This document shows, piece after piece, positions 46,293 through 54,288 of a DNA stretch of 64,000 bases. The DNA comes from a virus. The notes below the pieces were generated by a model. It did no database searches, was not told where the DNA came from, and saw only the letters and a program-made list of their open reading frames with translations. Position 1 is the stretch's first letter. Every line of letters starts with the position of its first letter. The stretch spans positions 1 to 64,000 of IMG/VR virus record IMGVR_UViG_3300021420_000018. One strand, written 5' to 3'. The position numbers and the translations under genes are program-made.

Positions 46293-49052
46293 ATGAGTGA
46301 AGGGCAAGAACCGACCAAGCCGTTTGTGGTAGCAGCTCCGAAAGTAAAAGGGGGAGCGCCGCGAATATACTACCAGTGCACCAAGCATGTTTCTCATGCG
46401 TGGTCGTCGGACGACATGGAGACCGCGTATTGCTATCGGTGCAAGAAGACCCGGATGGAGTTATTGATTCCGGCGCCCACGATTGAAGAGGCCAGTAACG
46501 TAATCGATGATCTGGTAAAGGAAGCGCAGGGCGATCCGTGTCCGATCCATGTAAGGAATGTAGATGGATTTCCAGAACAGAAAGAGTTGGTGGAATCCGC
46601 GAGAAAACGAAAGATGGTGCGAGCGGGAAGACGTGGAGGGAAGACCACGAGTGCGGCGACTTTGACCGTGAATCACTTTGCCAAAGGGGGAAGGGTTTTG
46701 TATGCGGTGCCGGTGGTTGACCAACTGGAGAAGTGGTGGAAAGAAGTTTTATGGAGTCTGCGGGAACTGATCAATGCCGGGAGGGTATACAAGAACGAGA
46801 CCGAGCACGTGATTGAGTTCCGGGGGACCGACAACCGGATCAAGGGGAAGACGGCGTGGAATGCCGATACGCTCAGAGGTGACTGGTGCACGCTACTGGT
46901 TTTGGACGAATACCAGCTGATGGATGAGACGGCGTGGACCGAAGTGGGTCAGCCGATGATGATTGACAAAGACGGAGATGCGGTCTTGATTTACACGCCG
47001 CCGAGTTTAAGTTCGCGGTCGATCAGCAAAGCCGTGGACAAGCAGCATGCGTCCAAGATGTTCAAGCGGTGCTCGGCCGATCCGGAATGGCTGTGTTTGC
47101 ATTTTTCATCGAGGGCCAATCCGTTTCTGTCCAAAGAGGGAATCGATCGGGCCGAACGCAATATGAGCAAGCTCGCGTTCATCCAGGAGATTGAAGCCGT
47201 GGATACCGACGAAGTGCCGAATGCGTTGTGGACCAGAAAAGTGTTGGACGATTCCCGGGTGCTCGCGCCAACGGAATGGGACCGCAAAGAACGGAAGTTT
47301 GTGATACCGCCAGCGCTGAGGGCGAAATATCCGGAGGCGCCGGATGCGCCGGTATTTCCTGGCGGTTATCGCAGGATCGTGGTGGCCATTGACCCTTCGG
47401 GATCGACAACCACGGAAGTGGGGATTGTGGCGGCAGGAGAAGCGTTTGACGGTGAGTATTACATCCTGTTTGACGAATCGATGTTTGCGTCACGGCCAAA
47501 AGCGTGGGCGGGCCAATCGATCAGGCTTTATGAAAAATGCGGCGCTGACCGGATCGTGGCCGAACGGAACTTTGGCGGCGACATGGTGGAAGAGACCTTG
47601 AAGACCGTGGATGAGAATATTCCGTATAAAGACATTGTCTCGAGCCGCGGTAAGCTCGTTAGGGCCGAACCGGTGAGCTCGCTGTTTGAGCATAACCGCG
47701 CGCACATGGTTGGCGAGTTTCCGGAACTTGAAGATGAACTCGTGAGCTACACGGGAATGCCAGGTGAGCGCAGTCCTAATCGCCTGGACGCTTGCTTTGT
47801 AAAAGGCACGAAGGTGTTGACCAGGCGCGGGAACATCCCCATCGAAGCCGTTCGAGTTGGTGACTTTGCTTGGACGCGCCAAGGCTGGAAGCGAATCCTC
47901 AAAGCTGGAATCACATCAGCGCGAGCGCCGGTGACAACGCTCCAGTTAAGTGATCGTTCGATTACCGGAACAAGCTCTCACCCTATTTGGGCTATAGGCA
48001 AGGGATTCACAGCTATGGACGCATTGGTTTGTGGTGATACAATGCTGACGTGCCAAAGCGACAGCCGCAGCAAACTAAAGAGCGGCCCGAAACCATCTAT
48101 TTTCAAGGCATTCCGTACCACAGATATCCGGACAGCAAGCGCCGCAATCAACGCGTTTATTATACAGGCAGTAAGAATGGCCGAACTGTTATGTTGCACC
48201 AAGCCATCTGGGAATATCATCGTGGGCCGATTCCGAAAGGCTATCACGTACATCACGTCGACGATGACCCACTCCACAATGAGATTTCAAATTATGAATG
48301 CTTATCCCCGGCCGCGCACAACTCAAAGCTTCGGGGCAAATCCAGCGATCGGAGGCGACGCCATTTGGCAGACGTTCGACCGCTTGCATCGGAATGGCAC
48401 TCCAGTCCGGAAGGAATCGCTTGGCACCGCAACCACGGTAAACGCACTTGGCGTGGCCGCAAGCCGCAGCCAAAAGGGAAATGTTTGTCGTGCAATGAGC
48501 CCATCAAAGGATTCAAAGATAAACGCTTCTGCAGCCGAGCCTGCATGCAGACAGCCTATAGAAAAAACCACACATATCAGTGTTTGGTCTTGTGCCCCAT
48601 TTGCGGCAATCCGTTCTGGCAAAGCAAATATCGGCCACGACCGAAGTTTTGCTCCCGTCTATGTGCTTGGGAAGCACGACGCAGGGAGCGCACCGGTTTA
48701 CAATTTGGAAGTTGAGGACGCACACGAATATTTCGCCAACGGGATCCTTGTTCACAACTGCGTGTTCGCGATCATGGAGCTGTTAGGGCCCGGTGCGCTC
48801 AGCCTGGTCGAACTGTACAAGCAGGGTGGAATGGAGAAATACATGCTGCCCAAAACAACTGCCGCGACGTCCTTGGCCAGTGTGGCCACAAACAGCAAAA
48901 CTCCAAAATGTCCGCAGTGCCATCAGATTACGCTGCAAAATAACGTGGCCGGCCAAATCCGCTGCGGACATTGCGGATTCCAGCGGCCGATACCAGGGCA
49001 GCCCAACGTGCAGCCGATTGGCGGCCGGCGCGCGATCGATCTCCGCAAGTAA
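46293..49052 (+). CDS. terL: Terminase large subunit interrupted by an intein
   Basis: 920 codons, ATG chosen (MSEGQEPTK). N-terminal Cys region (CTKHVSHAW, CYRCKKT), ATPase with MVRAGRRGGKT (Walker A) and LLVLDEYQL (Walker B), and nuclease motif IVVAIDPSGS. The intein interrupts SPNRLDA/CVFAIMEL near the nuclease active site. The C-terminus adds a zinc ribbon (CPQCHQ...CGHCG). Packages DNA into proheads after splicing. Confidence 0.9.
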   Translation: MSEGQEPTKPFVVAAPKVKGGAPRIYYQCTKHVSHAWSSDDMETAYCYRCKKTRMELLIPAPTIEEASNVIDDLVKEAQGDPCPIHVRNVDGFPEQKELVESARKRKMVRAGRRGGKTTSAATLTVNHFAKGGRVLYAVPVVDQLEKWWKEVLWSLRELINAGRVYKNETEHVIEFRGTDNRIKGKTAWNADTLRGDWCTLLVLDEYQLMDETAWTEVGQPMMIDKDGDAVLIYTPPSLSSRSISKAVDKQHASKMFKRCSADPEWLCLHFSSRANPFLSKEGIDRAERNMSKLAFIQEIEAVDTDEVPNALWTRKVLDDSRVLAPTEWDRKERKFVIPPALRAKYPEAPDAPVFPGGYRRIVVAIDPSGSTTTEVGIVAAGEAFDGEYYILFDESMFASRPKAWAGQSIRLYEKCGADRIVAERNFGGDMVEETLKTVDENIPYKDIVSSRGKLVRAEPVSSLFEHNRAHMVGEFPELEDELVSYTGMPGERSPNRLDACFVKGTKVLTRRGNIPIEAVRVGDFAWTRQGWKRILKAGITSARAPVTTLQLSDRSITGTSSHPIWAIGKGFTAMDALVCGDTMLTCQSDSRSKLKSGPKPSIFKAFRTTDIRTASAAINAFIIQAVRMAELLCCTKPSGNIIVGRFRKAITYITSTMTHSTMRFQIMNAYPRPRTTQSFGANPAIGGDAIWQTFDRLHRNGTPVRKESLGTATTVNALGVAASRSQKGNVCRAMSPSKDSKINASAAEPACRQPIEKTTHISVWSCAPFAAIRSGKANIGHDRSFAPVYVLGKHDAGSAPVYNLEVEDAHEYFANGILVHNCVFAIMELLGPGALSLVELYKQGGMEKYMLPKTTAATSLASVATNSKTPKCPQCHQITLQNNVAGQIRCGHCGFQRPIPGQPNVQPIGGRRAIDLRK
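47793..48758 (+). other. TerL intein
   Basis: 322 codons in frame with TerL. Block A CFVKGTKVLTRRG; block B TGTSSHPIW; C-terminal VYNLEVEDAHEYFANGILVHN then Cys+1, so all splicing residues are present. Its middle does not read like an endonuclease in this frame; an HNH gene occupies it in another frame. Confidence 0.9.
48050..48715 (+). CDS. HNH endonuclease nested out of frame in the TerL intein
   Basis: 221 residues in the +2 frame relative to the intein. VMLHQAIWEYHRGPIPKGYH then VHHVDDDPLHNEISNYECLS is an intact HNH domain; two C-terminal zinc fingers follow (CLSCNEPIKGF...FCSRAC, CPICGNPFW...FCSRLC). The intein frame stays open through all 666 bases. The start may lie in another position, but the domain is unmistakable. 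Confidence 0.9.
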   Translation: MPKRQPQQTKERPETIYFQGIPYHRYPDSKRRNQRVYYTGSKNGRTVMLHQAIWEYHRGPIPKGYHVHHVDDDPLHNEISNYECLSPAAHNSKLRGKSSDRRRRHLADVRPLASEWHSSPEGIAWHRNHGKRTWRGRKPQPKGKCLSCNEPIKGFKDKRFCSRACMQTAYRKNHTYQCLVLCPICGNPFWQSKYRPRPKFCSRLCAWEARRRERTGLQFGS

Positions 49053-49084
49053 GCGTTTACCCACACTTCAGTTTGTGCTATGGT
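49048..49084 (+). promoter_or_regulatory. Operator plus promoter
   Basis: AGTAAGCGTTTACC overlaps the terL stop and contains a -35-like TTTACC; 17 bp later TATGGT. The next ATG is 8 bp further on. Confidence 0.5.
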
Positions 49085-49092
49085 CTGCGGCC

Positions 49093-49344
49093 ATGAGGAA
49101 AGCATTGCCTGGCAAAACCAGGAAAGAGGCCAAGCGTAACACTTATGCGCTAGTAGATGATCCCGACGCGCTATATTTTTCGTTGTGCGTTACAGAAGGC
49201 ATGGAGACGCGAATCATCATCACCAGACCGGCGAAAGCAAAGCAGTTCGGCGGGGTCAACATGACCATCTCGGAGTTCTGGCGCATGCTGGAAAAGCATT
49301 TACAGAACCAAAGGAGAAAACATGAAAGAAAAGTCCTCCAGTGA
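49093..49344 (+). CDS. Small basic protein
   Basis: 83 residues; strand-rich middle (DALYFSLCVTEGMETRIIITR) and basic C-terminus. Possibly leaderless mRNA. Confidence 0.55.
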   Translation: MRKALPGKTRKEAKRNTYALVDDPDALYFSLCVTEGMETRIIITRPAKAKQFGGVNMTISEFWRMLEKHLQNQRRKHERKVLQ

Positions 49345-49456
49345 AAAAGTGCGCCAGGACGTGTGCGAACAGAGCGGCCATAGCCTCACGTCGTTCGAGG
49401 GCAAAATCGTTTGCGAGATCCGCGGCGACGGCATCAAGCTCAGCCAAGTCGCATGA
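49322..49456 (+). CDS. 44-residue microprotein
   Basis: Overlaps the previous gene; preceded by AAGGAGAAA. MKEKSSSEKVRQDVCEQ...SQVA, no domain. ATGA coupling to the next gene. Confidence 0.5.
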   Translation: MKEKSSSEKVRQDVCEQSGHSLTSFEGKIVCEIRGDGIKLSQVA

Positions 49457-49617
49457 ACTGGTTTCACCGGCACGGGCCTTGGGAAGTGGTCGGCGCGTCG
49501 TGCGACGAGATGACGCACTACATCTGCGGCGAACACTACAAGGTTTTCGCCGTCGCCGTTGACTTCGCACTGATCTGGGGCTTTGTACGGGCCTATATGT
49601 TTCTGAGGAGCCTGTGA
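49453..49617 (+). CDS. Small membrane-type protein
   Basis: 54 residues; hydrophilic CDEMTHYICGEHYK then a C-terminal helix (VFAVAVDFALIWGFV). ATGA start. Confidence 0.55.
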   Translation: MNWFHRHGPWEVVGASCDEMTHYICGEHYKVFAVAVDFALIWGFVRAYMFLRSL

Positions 49618-49618
49618 G

Positions 49619-49984
49619 ATGTGTCTCGATGAAGTGTTCAGCAGTAGGCCAAAGGCTGCGGGATATGGTTGGAAGGTATACGAATTATCGGGCCGAGCAC
49701 TCACGGGCATTTACATGGAGTATTCGGCAGCCGAAGGGGAGTGGCTAAAAGCCCCTGATACAAACGATCCAGACGTTGGGTTTCACATATACAAATCCAA
49801 ACGGTGTGCTGAAAAGTTCTTGAAGTATTCGCGCATACATGCTCGCGGTGATCGCTTCGCCATAGTTCGTGTGCGGTACAGAAAAGCTCACGCTCACGGC
49901 AGGGGTGACGGAGGATTCAGTAATGCCGTCGTTGTGGTAGCGAAAGAAATGTTCATCTACCCACGGAAGAAGGCTGGTCAATGA
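49619..49984 (+). CDS. Hypothetical protein, basic
   Basis: 121 residues. AGYGWKVYELSGRAL, HIYKSKRCAEKFL and VRVRYRKAHAHG resemble small phage proteins of unknown function that carry a beta-barrel-like fold. Confidence 0.55.
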   Translation: MCLDEVFSSRPKAAGYGWKVYELSGRALTGIYMEYSAAEGEWLKAPDTNDPDVGFHIYKSKRCAEKFLKYSRIHARGDRFAIVRVRYRKAHAHGRGDGGFSNAVVVVAKEMFIYPRKKAGQ

Positions 49985-50175
49985 CCCTCTGTGTCCCATG
50001 CCTGGAACGCGCCAACCGCGAGCGGGAGGCTTATCGCATCGTGGACGGCACTCCCATGTGCCGGCCGTGCTTCACGGGCAGCGGAGAATTCGACAAAGAG
50101 GCTAACTCGGAGTCACGGCGCATGGGCTGGTCGCACAGAGACTATACCCACAGGTCGGCGAGGGAACTCAAGTGA
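49981..50175 (+). CDS. Zinc-binding small protein
   Basis: 64 residues with CVPCLERANRE and CRPCFTG. ATGA coupling to the preceding gene. Confidence 0.6.
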   Translation: MTLCVPCLERANREREAYRIVDGTPMCRPCFTGSGEFDKEANSESRRMGWSHRDYTHRSARELK

Positions 50176-50342
50176 CCGACTGGTTCTGCTTGGATTGCCG
50201 CTTCCCGACGCAGCTAAACAAGCACGGCTATTGCGCCCGCTGCGGCAGTGACGGAGTAGCTCCGCCAACCGTGCGTACCAAGACCGAGGCAGAGTACGAA
50301 GTGGAGTTGCTGGAGCGGCTGTATGAGAGGAGCGAGGGATGA
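50172..50342 (+). CDS. Zinc-ribbon microprotein, GTG start
   Basis: 56 residues; CLDCRFPTQ and CARCGSD, GTGA overlap. Its TGA is in frame with the next coding stretch. Confidence 0.6.
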   Translation: MTDWFCLDCRFPTQLNKHGYCARCGSDGVAPPTVRTKTEAEYEVELLERLYERSEG

Positions 50343-50735
50343 GTTTCGATTCTTTGCTTTTACACCACCAAGTTCCAGGGGCGCGAGGCTTTCACGGATG
50401 GCCACATTATCTGCGTAGGGATGGCTCCGAAGGACACTTACGGCGAGAAGAAGGTAACCCAAGCCATCCTAGACTTAATCCCAAAGAAGCTGCACCCAGC
50501 ACTTCGCGGCAAGCGGGGTAGGTCAAGTTCAGGACTCGACTGCATTGACTTTGAACCTAGCTGCCGAGTCCAAAAGTGGTACGTCGAGTTCATCGAGACG
50601 AAATATACAAAGCCGCGATTCTTTGTCGGCAACCCCCTTGGGAAGGACTGGAAAGAGCGCGTCTTAATTGCCAAAGAGGGGCGCCATATTGTGGCACTCG
50701 TAGCGCCGGTTCATATGTGGGGAGAGCTTACATAG
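50343..50735 (+). CDS. Hypothetical protein, start uncertain
   Basis: First ATG in frame is 50421, giving 104 residues (MAPKDTYGEKK...). However, the codons from 50343 (ILCFYTTKFQGREAF, DGHIICVG) look coding, without an ATG/GTG/TTG. Either a rare start (ATT 50349) is used or TGA 50340 is read through. Contains EFIETKYTKPRFFVGN; function unknown. Confidence 0.5.
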   Translation, partial: VSILCFYTTKFQGREAFTDGHIICVGMAPKDTYGEKKVTQAILDLIPKKLHPALRGKRGRSSSGLDCIDFEPSCRVQKWYVEFIETKYTKPRFFVGNPLGKDWKERVLIAKEGRHIVALVAPVHMWGELT

Positions 50736-50972
50736 ATGGGTCGCGTCTGTTCGCGTGCGGGGTGTGGAACCATATTACTAACGCCTAACGGCTCGACGGA
50801 CTGGAAGAAGCGCTTCTGCTCGAAGGAATGCAAAACTTTGGATCTGCGCGAGAAGATGCGGGATAAGAGACGGCTGGCCAAGGATGCTTTGCAGGATGCA
50901 CTTGTTTCGCGTAACAAAGCACGCGCAGCCACGGACGAGACAGAGGTAGGGGAGATGGCCAAGGGTGACTAG
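50736..50972 (+). CDS. Zinc-finger small protein
   Basis: 78 residues. CSRAGCGTIL...KRFCSKECKTLD is the finger also seen in the nested HNH and GIY-YIG genes; the C-terminus is helical and charged. Confidence 0.65.
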   Translation: MGRVCSRAGCGTILLTPNGSTDWKKRFCSKECKTLDLREKMRDKRRLAKDALQDALVSRNKARAATDETEVGEMAKGD

Positions 50973-50977
50973 GTCCG

Positions 50978-51154
50978 ATGAAGCGTCTACCAACGTATGT
51001 GTGGGTCTGTGAAGGCTGCGGAATGTGGCGGGATTGGGGAAGCGATACCGTATTCAATACGCAAGAACCCTATCTGGTGTGCCCAGAGTGCAAAAAGGTT
51101 ACTAAGCACTCTCAGTTCGATGGCGATGGCAATAAAAGCCGAGATCAAGGGTGA
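50978..51154 (+). CDS. Zinc-ribbon microprotein
   Basis: 58 residues; CEGCGMWRDWG and CPECKKVTK. GTGA-type coupling to the next gene. Confidence 0.6.
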   Translation: MKRLPTYVWVCEGCGMWRDWGSDTVFNTQEPYLVCPECKKVTKHSQFDGDGNKSRDQG

Positions 51155-51417
51155 CTAGGCCCGACTTCGTAGCTGTTTACCCCGGTCAGTGCGGCAAGTT
51201 GGCAATGTGTCGAATGGAAGCTCAAGGACAATGGTTTCGGATGCAGATGCTTATGTGTGAATCAGGAAGGTACGGCTACCTCTGTTCCCAAGACGGCTCT
51301 CCGCTACGGAGCGAGCTTGCCGCACGAGCGTGCGGACTCGACCTCTCTACTTATGAGCTAGGACTGGCAGAGCTAACCGAGGCTCGAGCGGGAAGCTCGC
51401 CGGGAAGCATTGCGTGA
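51151..51417 (+). CDS. Small protein resembling DUF1376-like N-terminus
   Basis: 88 residues, GTG start. MEAQGQWFRMQMLMCESG...ELAARACGLDLSTYELGLAEL resembles the N-terminal wing of small phage replication proteins. The end (ARAGSSPGSIA) looks frameshifted. Confidence 0.5.
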   Translation: MTRPDFVAVYPGQCGKLAMCRMEAQGQWFRMQMLMCESGRYGYLCSQDGSPLRSELAARACGLDLSTYELGLAELTEARAGSSPGSIA

Positions 51418-51523
51418 TCTGGCCTCAGCTTTGAAGAAAGTGTGTCCTGAAGTAATCCCGGCGATTATTTCCGCAACGCATCCGGAAGAGGAGTTTCTGG
51501 CGTTCTTGCGGAGCGAGTCATGA
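51410..51523 (+). CDS. 37-residue coding stretch, TTG start or frameshift
   Basis: LRDLASALKKVCPEVIP...FLAFLRSES reads as protein and overlaps the previous end. It is either a TTG-started microgene or the true C-terminus of the gene before, shifted by a frame error. Confidence 0.4.
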   Translation: MRDLASALKKVCPEVIPAIISATHPEEEFLAFLRSES

Positions 51524-51897
51524 GCGCCTGCATTTTTTTGTTTCTTCTGACCTGTCCGCGGTTTCACGCAGAGAGTACGCTTTTGATTGTGCAGGCCAGT
51601 GTGATGGCGGCCGATGGCGCCACGACCAGATCGATTGATGCTCAGTTAAGACGGAATGGCGTGCCACCGCCTTACGAACATAATCCAGTGGCTCGAGCCG
51701 TGTTGGGTGACTATCCAACGTGGCCGCGGATGATCGGTGCCGGCTATGCGGAGCTGACACTTGAAAGTCTGGCAATATCGGAACTAGCCAGATCCAGGCA
51801 TAAGGTCGTGCGCGGATTAAGATGGTTTGTTCCAACAGTGGGAATCGCGGGCCATGCCTTCGCCCTTGGCGTCACGATTGGAGGAGCTGGCCAATGA
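51520..51897 (+). CDS. Membrane protein
   Basis: 125 residues; N-terminal signal/helix, MAADGATTRSIDAQL, EHNPVARAVLGDYP, WFVPTVGIAGHAFALG. Similar in layout to small phage membrane proteins with ADAxTTR...NPxAR motifs. ATGA start. Confidence 0.6.
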   Translation: MSACIFLFLLTCPRFHAESTLLIVQASVMAADGATTRSIDAQLRRNGVPPPYEHNPVARAVLGDYPTWPRMIGAGYAELTLESLAISELARSRHKVVRGLRWFVPTVGIAGHAFALGVTIGGAGQ

Positions 51898-51995
51898 ACT
51901 CCTGGCTCCTAGTCGGTTTTAGCCTTATCGGTTTGGTGATCCTGTTTGGCCTGGGCTGGTGGGGAGATGGACCGCCATGGAAACGGTGGAAATAA
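51894..51995 (+). CDS. 33-residue membrane peptide
   Basis: MNSWLLVGFSLIGLVILFG then WWGDGPPWKRWK. Single helix; ATGA coupling. Too short for most gene callers. Confidence 0.55.
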   Translation: MNSWLLVGFSLIGLVILFGLGWWGDGPPWKRWK

Positions 51996-52011
51996 ACTCA
52001 AGGAGGCAGCC

Positions 52012-52209
52012 ATGTCTGATCCGAAGCTAAGCATCTTCGACGCAACAACCGACAGTGCCGGGAATATAACGCTGACGCTTCGCATTGAAGCACAGCCAGA
52101 CACCACACTGACGCTCCAGTCTGAAGAAGAGTTCGTATCCGTAAAAAAGACAGATCTCCTCGCTTGGTCGAGCGCCTTGAAAGCTCTGCTCGATGAGATG
52201 GCCGGGTAA
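52012..52209 (+). CDS. Small acidic protein
   Basis: 65 residues with AGGAGG before ATG; beta-rich (ITLTLRIEAQPDTTLTL) then helical. Confidence 0.55.
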   Translation: MSDPKLSIFDATTDSAGNITLTLRIEAQPDTTLTLQSEEEFVSVKKTDLLAWSSALKALLDEMAG

Positions 52210-52419
52210 ATGAAAGTCGGTAAACGCGATTGGACCGATGGCTTCTGGAACGTTTTCCGATATCGCGAACTGAGCGAGCTGGCCATGCTTGAAAACAGAG
52301 CCGTGAAGATCGCCGCGAGAAACAATATCGAGCTGAATGAACTATGCCTGATTTCCTTCAGAGGCAGACGCTTCGTGCAGTGGTTTGGCGTCAACCGCTA
52401 TTTGCCGTGGCCGAAATGA
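52210..52419 (+). CDS. Small basic protein
   Basis: 69 residues, MKVGKRDWTDGFWNVF...RFVQWFGVNRYLPWPK. No recognised domain; starts one base after the stop of its neighbour. Confidence 0.5.
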   Translation: MKVGKRDWTDGFWNVFRYRELSELAMLENRAVKIAARNNIELNELCLISFRGRRFVQWFGVNRYLPWPK

Positions 52420-52580
52420 ACCACGAAATGCGCAGACTCCAAAGAGCGAGCCGGCCGAGCGTTAAACGGTATCCCGGCAAGCGCAGAATCATCCGGATGC
52501 ACTGGAGCTGCGGCGTTCCGTTTTGTTCGCACCGGTTCAAGATCATGGCCTGGTTGCACCACTGGTGGGCGAGCCGATGA
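52416..52580 (+). CDS. Arg-rich microprotein
   Basis: 54 residues, strongly basic with a Trp/His C-terminus (MAWLHHWWASR). ATGA coupling. Confidence 0.5.
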   Translation: MNHEMRRLQRASRPSVKRYPGKRRIIRMHWSCGVPFCSHRFKIMAWLHHWWASR

Positions 52581-52858
52581 ATCAGTATGGCGCAATCTGG
52601 ATTAAGCAACGGTCCGTCTTTTGCACGGACTCAATGTGGGCGAGCCGTGATGAACATCATCGCTGCGCCGGCAGATTTCGGGCGAAAGGCCAAGAACCTT
52701 CAGGGCAGAATCCAACGACGATGGCGGTATGCGATTGTCCGTGTCACGATGCACAGCGCAAAAACGAACTCCAAGATAATCTGGATCGTTGGGAGTGGCT
52801 AGTGGCACACAGGGCACCGCTCAATCGGTCGCCAGATCGGTGGATGGGCCTGAAGTGA
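52577..52858 (+). CDS. Small protein with CDCPCHDA motif
   Basis: 93 residues from the ATG overlapping the previous stop. The last 45 residues (MAVCDCPCHDAQRKNELQDN...) look most protein-like. A second frame (52648-52802, MNIIAAPADFGRKAKN...) also looks coding, so the boundary is uncertain. No gene seen between 52859 and 52966. Confidence 0.45.
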   Translation: MNQYGAIWIKQRSVFCTDSMWASRDEHHRCAGRFRAKGQEPSGQNPTTMAVCDCPCHDAQRKNELQDNLDRWEWLVAHRAPLNRSPDRWMGLK

Positions 52859-52966
52859 ACTTTGAAGGGCTAATAGTAACAAATCGCATTATCAGGCCAA
52901 TAACAGGGAATCTGATCGCATTTTGGGCCCCAAATGAGCCTTTTGACGCGTTTTTAGGGGTAACGA

Positions 52967-53338
52967 ATGTACGGAAGGGTAAACGAATCGGTGCATTTCA
53001 CCGCGCGCCAATGCGAACTCCTCACGCTTGTTGCCCGCGGCTGCGAGAATGACGAGATCGCGAGCCGCTTGCATCTGAGCTACGGCACTGTCCAGTACCA
53101 TCTGCACGTGCTGCGCGCAAAACTAGGGCTGCCAAACTACTGCGAGAGGATTTTATTTATCGAGCTCACCCGAGAGCTTGGCTTTGCCGAGGAGCATTGG
53201 GACAGTGCGGAAAAGTTTACCGATGACAAACAGCTCGATTTTCGTCATCCTACAGAGAATGGAGGGCACAAAAATGAATCCGATGAATCCGCTCACGTTG
53301 CTGTCGCAAGTGGTGGGGTCAGTGAGATTGGGCCATGA
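52967..53338 (+). CDS. LuxR-type HTH protein
   Basis: FTARQCELLTLVARGCENDEIASRLHLSYGTVQYHLHVLRAK is a GerE/LuxR HTH. The last ~50 residues overlap the following membrane gene and look less constrained. Second protein of this type here. Confidence 0.7.
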   Translation: MYGRVNESVHFTARQCELLTLVARGCENDEIASRLHLSYGTVQYHLHVLRAKLGLPNYCERILFIELTRELGFAEEHWDSAEKFTDDKQLDFRHPTENGGHKNESDESAHVAVASGGVSEIGP

Positions 53339-53543
53339 TCACTATGGATTCTTTGGGATCAATGGCCTGTTCGGCATCCTCATAGGGATAATCATATTCA
53401 TCGTGGTTGCCGTGATCCTGTGGAAGATTATGGAGATCGTCCTTCCCAAACTGGGCGTGGACGGTGGATGGATGCAGGTGATCAAACTGCTCATCATCCT
53501 GTTCCTGTTCCTGGCGTTCATGCACTTTGTCGGATTCTTCTGA
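53274..53543 (+). CDS. Two-helix membrane protein
   Basis: 89 residues; GGAGGG before ATG. LFGILIGIIIFIVVAVILW and VIKLLIILFLFLAFMHFV are two helices. Could be a holin candidate on the rightward strand. Confidence 0.6.
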   Translation: MNPMNPLTLLSQVVGSVRLGHDHYGFFGINGLFGILIGIIIFIVVAVILWKIMEIVLPKLGVDGGWMQVIKLLIILFLFLAFMHFVGFF

Positions 53544-53722
53544 GCAAACCTAAGCCAGTTTTGGTCGTGGCCGGAAACTGTGCGCAGTTTGAAACCTGGA
53601 AGCGTACCAGGCCAGGCGTGCAGGCGGTCTTTTTCAACGGCAAATCGTCGGTCTCCGGTGTCGAGTTTTCAGAGATTGCCAGAACCGGAGATTGGTGGTG
53701 TAGACCAGGTCGCCGCGCTTGA
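53540..53722 (+). CDS. Small phage protein, CTG start likely
   Basis: 60 residues. KPKPVLVVAGNCAQFETWK, then FSEIARTGDWW; resembles a small conserved phage family. No ATG in frame, so CTG overlapping the previous stop is the likely start. Confidence 0.5.
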   Translation: MSKPKPVLVVAGNCAQFETWKRTRPGVQAVFFNGKSSVSGVEFSEIARTGDWWCRPGRRA

Positions 53723-54009
53723 GCGACCCGCCATCGTGCATATCGATGAAGAAGCTCAAGGAAAAACTCTGGCCTCTTCGACCCACTCCAGGTCCGGCCG
53801 TGTCCAATGTTGGCAATCGCCGCGAGCGTACCTGGCTCGTCTTGCGCACGCATCGATCCAAACACGAACCCAAAGGCGTTCCGCGCTATCACGTCTGGAT
53901 GGCCAGGTGGTGGGAACTGGAAGCCGAGCTGCGCATGAAACTATTCCGCAGCGCCGAGCGCAATGGCGGCCAACAAGCGATTCACGTTGTTCGCTACCGC
54001 GCGAACTAA
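53719..54009 (+). CDS. Basic hypothetical protein
   Basis: 96 residues from TTG (TTGA overlap); ATG 53746 is an alternative. KHEPKGVPRYHVWMARWWELEAELRMKLF; no known domain. Confidence 0.5.
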   Translation: MSDPPSCISMKKLKEKLWPLRPTPGPAVSNVGNRRERTWLVLRTHRSKHEPKGVPRYHVWMARWWELEAELRMKLFRSAERNGGQQAIHVVRYRAN

Positions 54010-54016
54010 CGGGCTA

Positions 54017-54044
54017 TTGACACCTACCAGTTTGATGGTATCTT
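54017..54044 (+). promoter_or_regulatory. Promoter
   Basis: TTGACA, 16 bp, TATCTT. An ATG follows 5 bp later (54050) but its frame is not convincing. The 240 bp to the next gene hold only low-quality frames (54050-54292, 54090-54431). Confidence 0.5.
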
Positions 54045-54288
54045 CGCCGATGAATCCAGTACAAAAGGACCTAGATAACAGAGGAACACTTGAGAGACGT
54101 ACGAATCTCCGGATGCCCAAAGTCTGTCGAAGCAGCCTTGCTGCACGATCTAGCCATCCCTTTCTCGCTCAAAAACAGCCTGCGCCAAGTTCTTGCCCTA
54201 TGCGCTCCGCATGCGCTTATAGTTGTGGTCATCGAACGGCAGCCGGCTTACCGGCTCGCATCCTTAGCCATCAGCACAGCGAGGAAAC

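Noticed and set aside
48520-48533. Operator-like AAACGCTTC inside the nested HNH gene
   Set aside because: Only a partial match within coding sequence.
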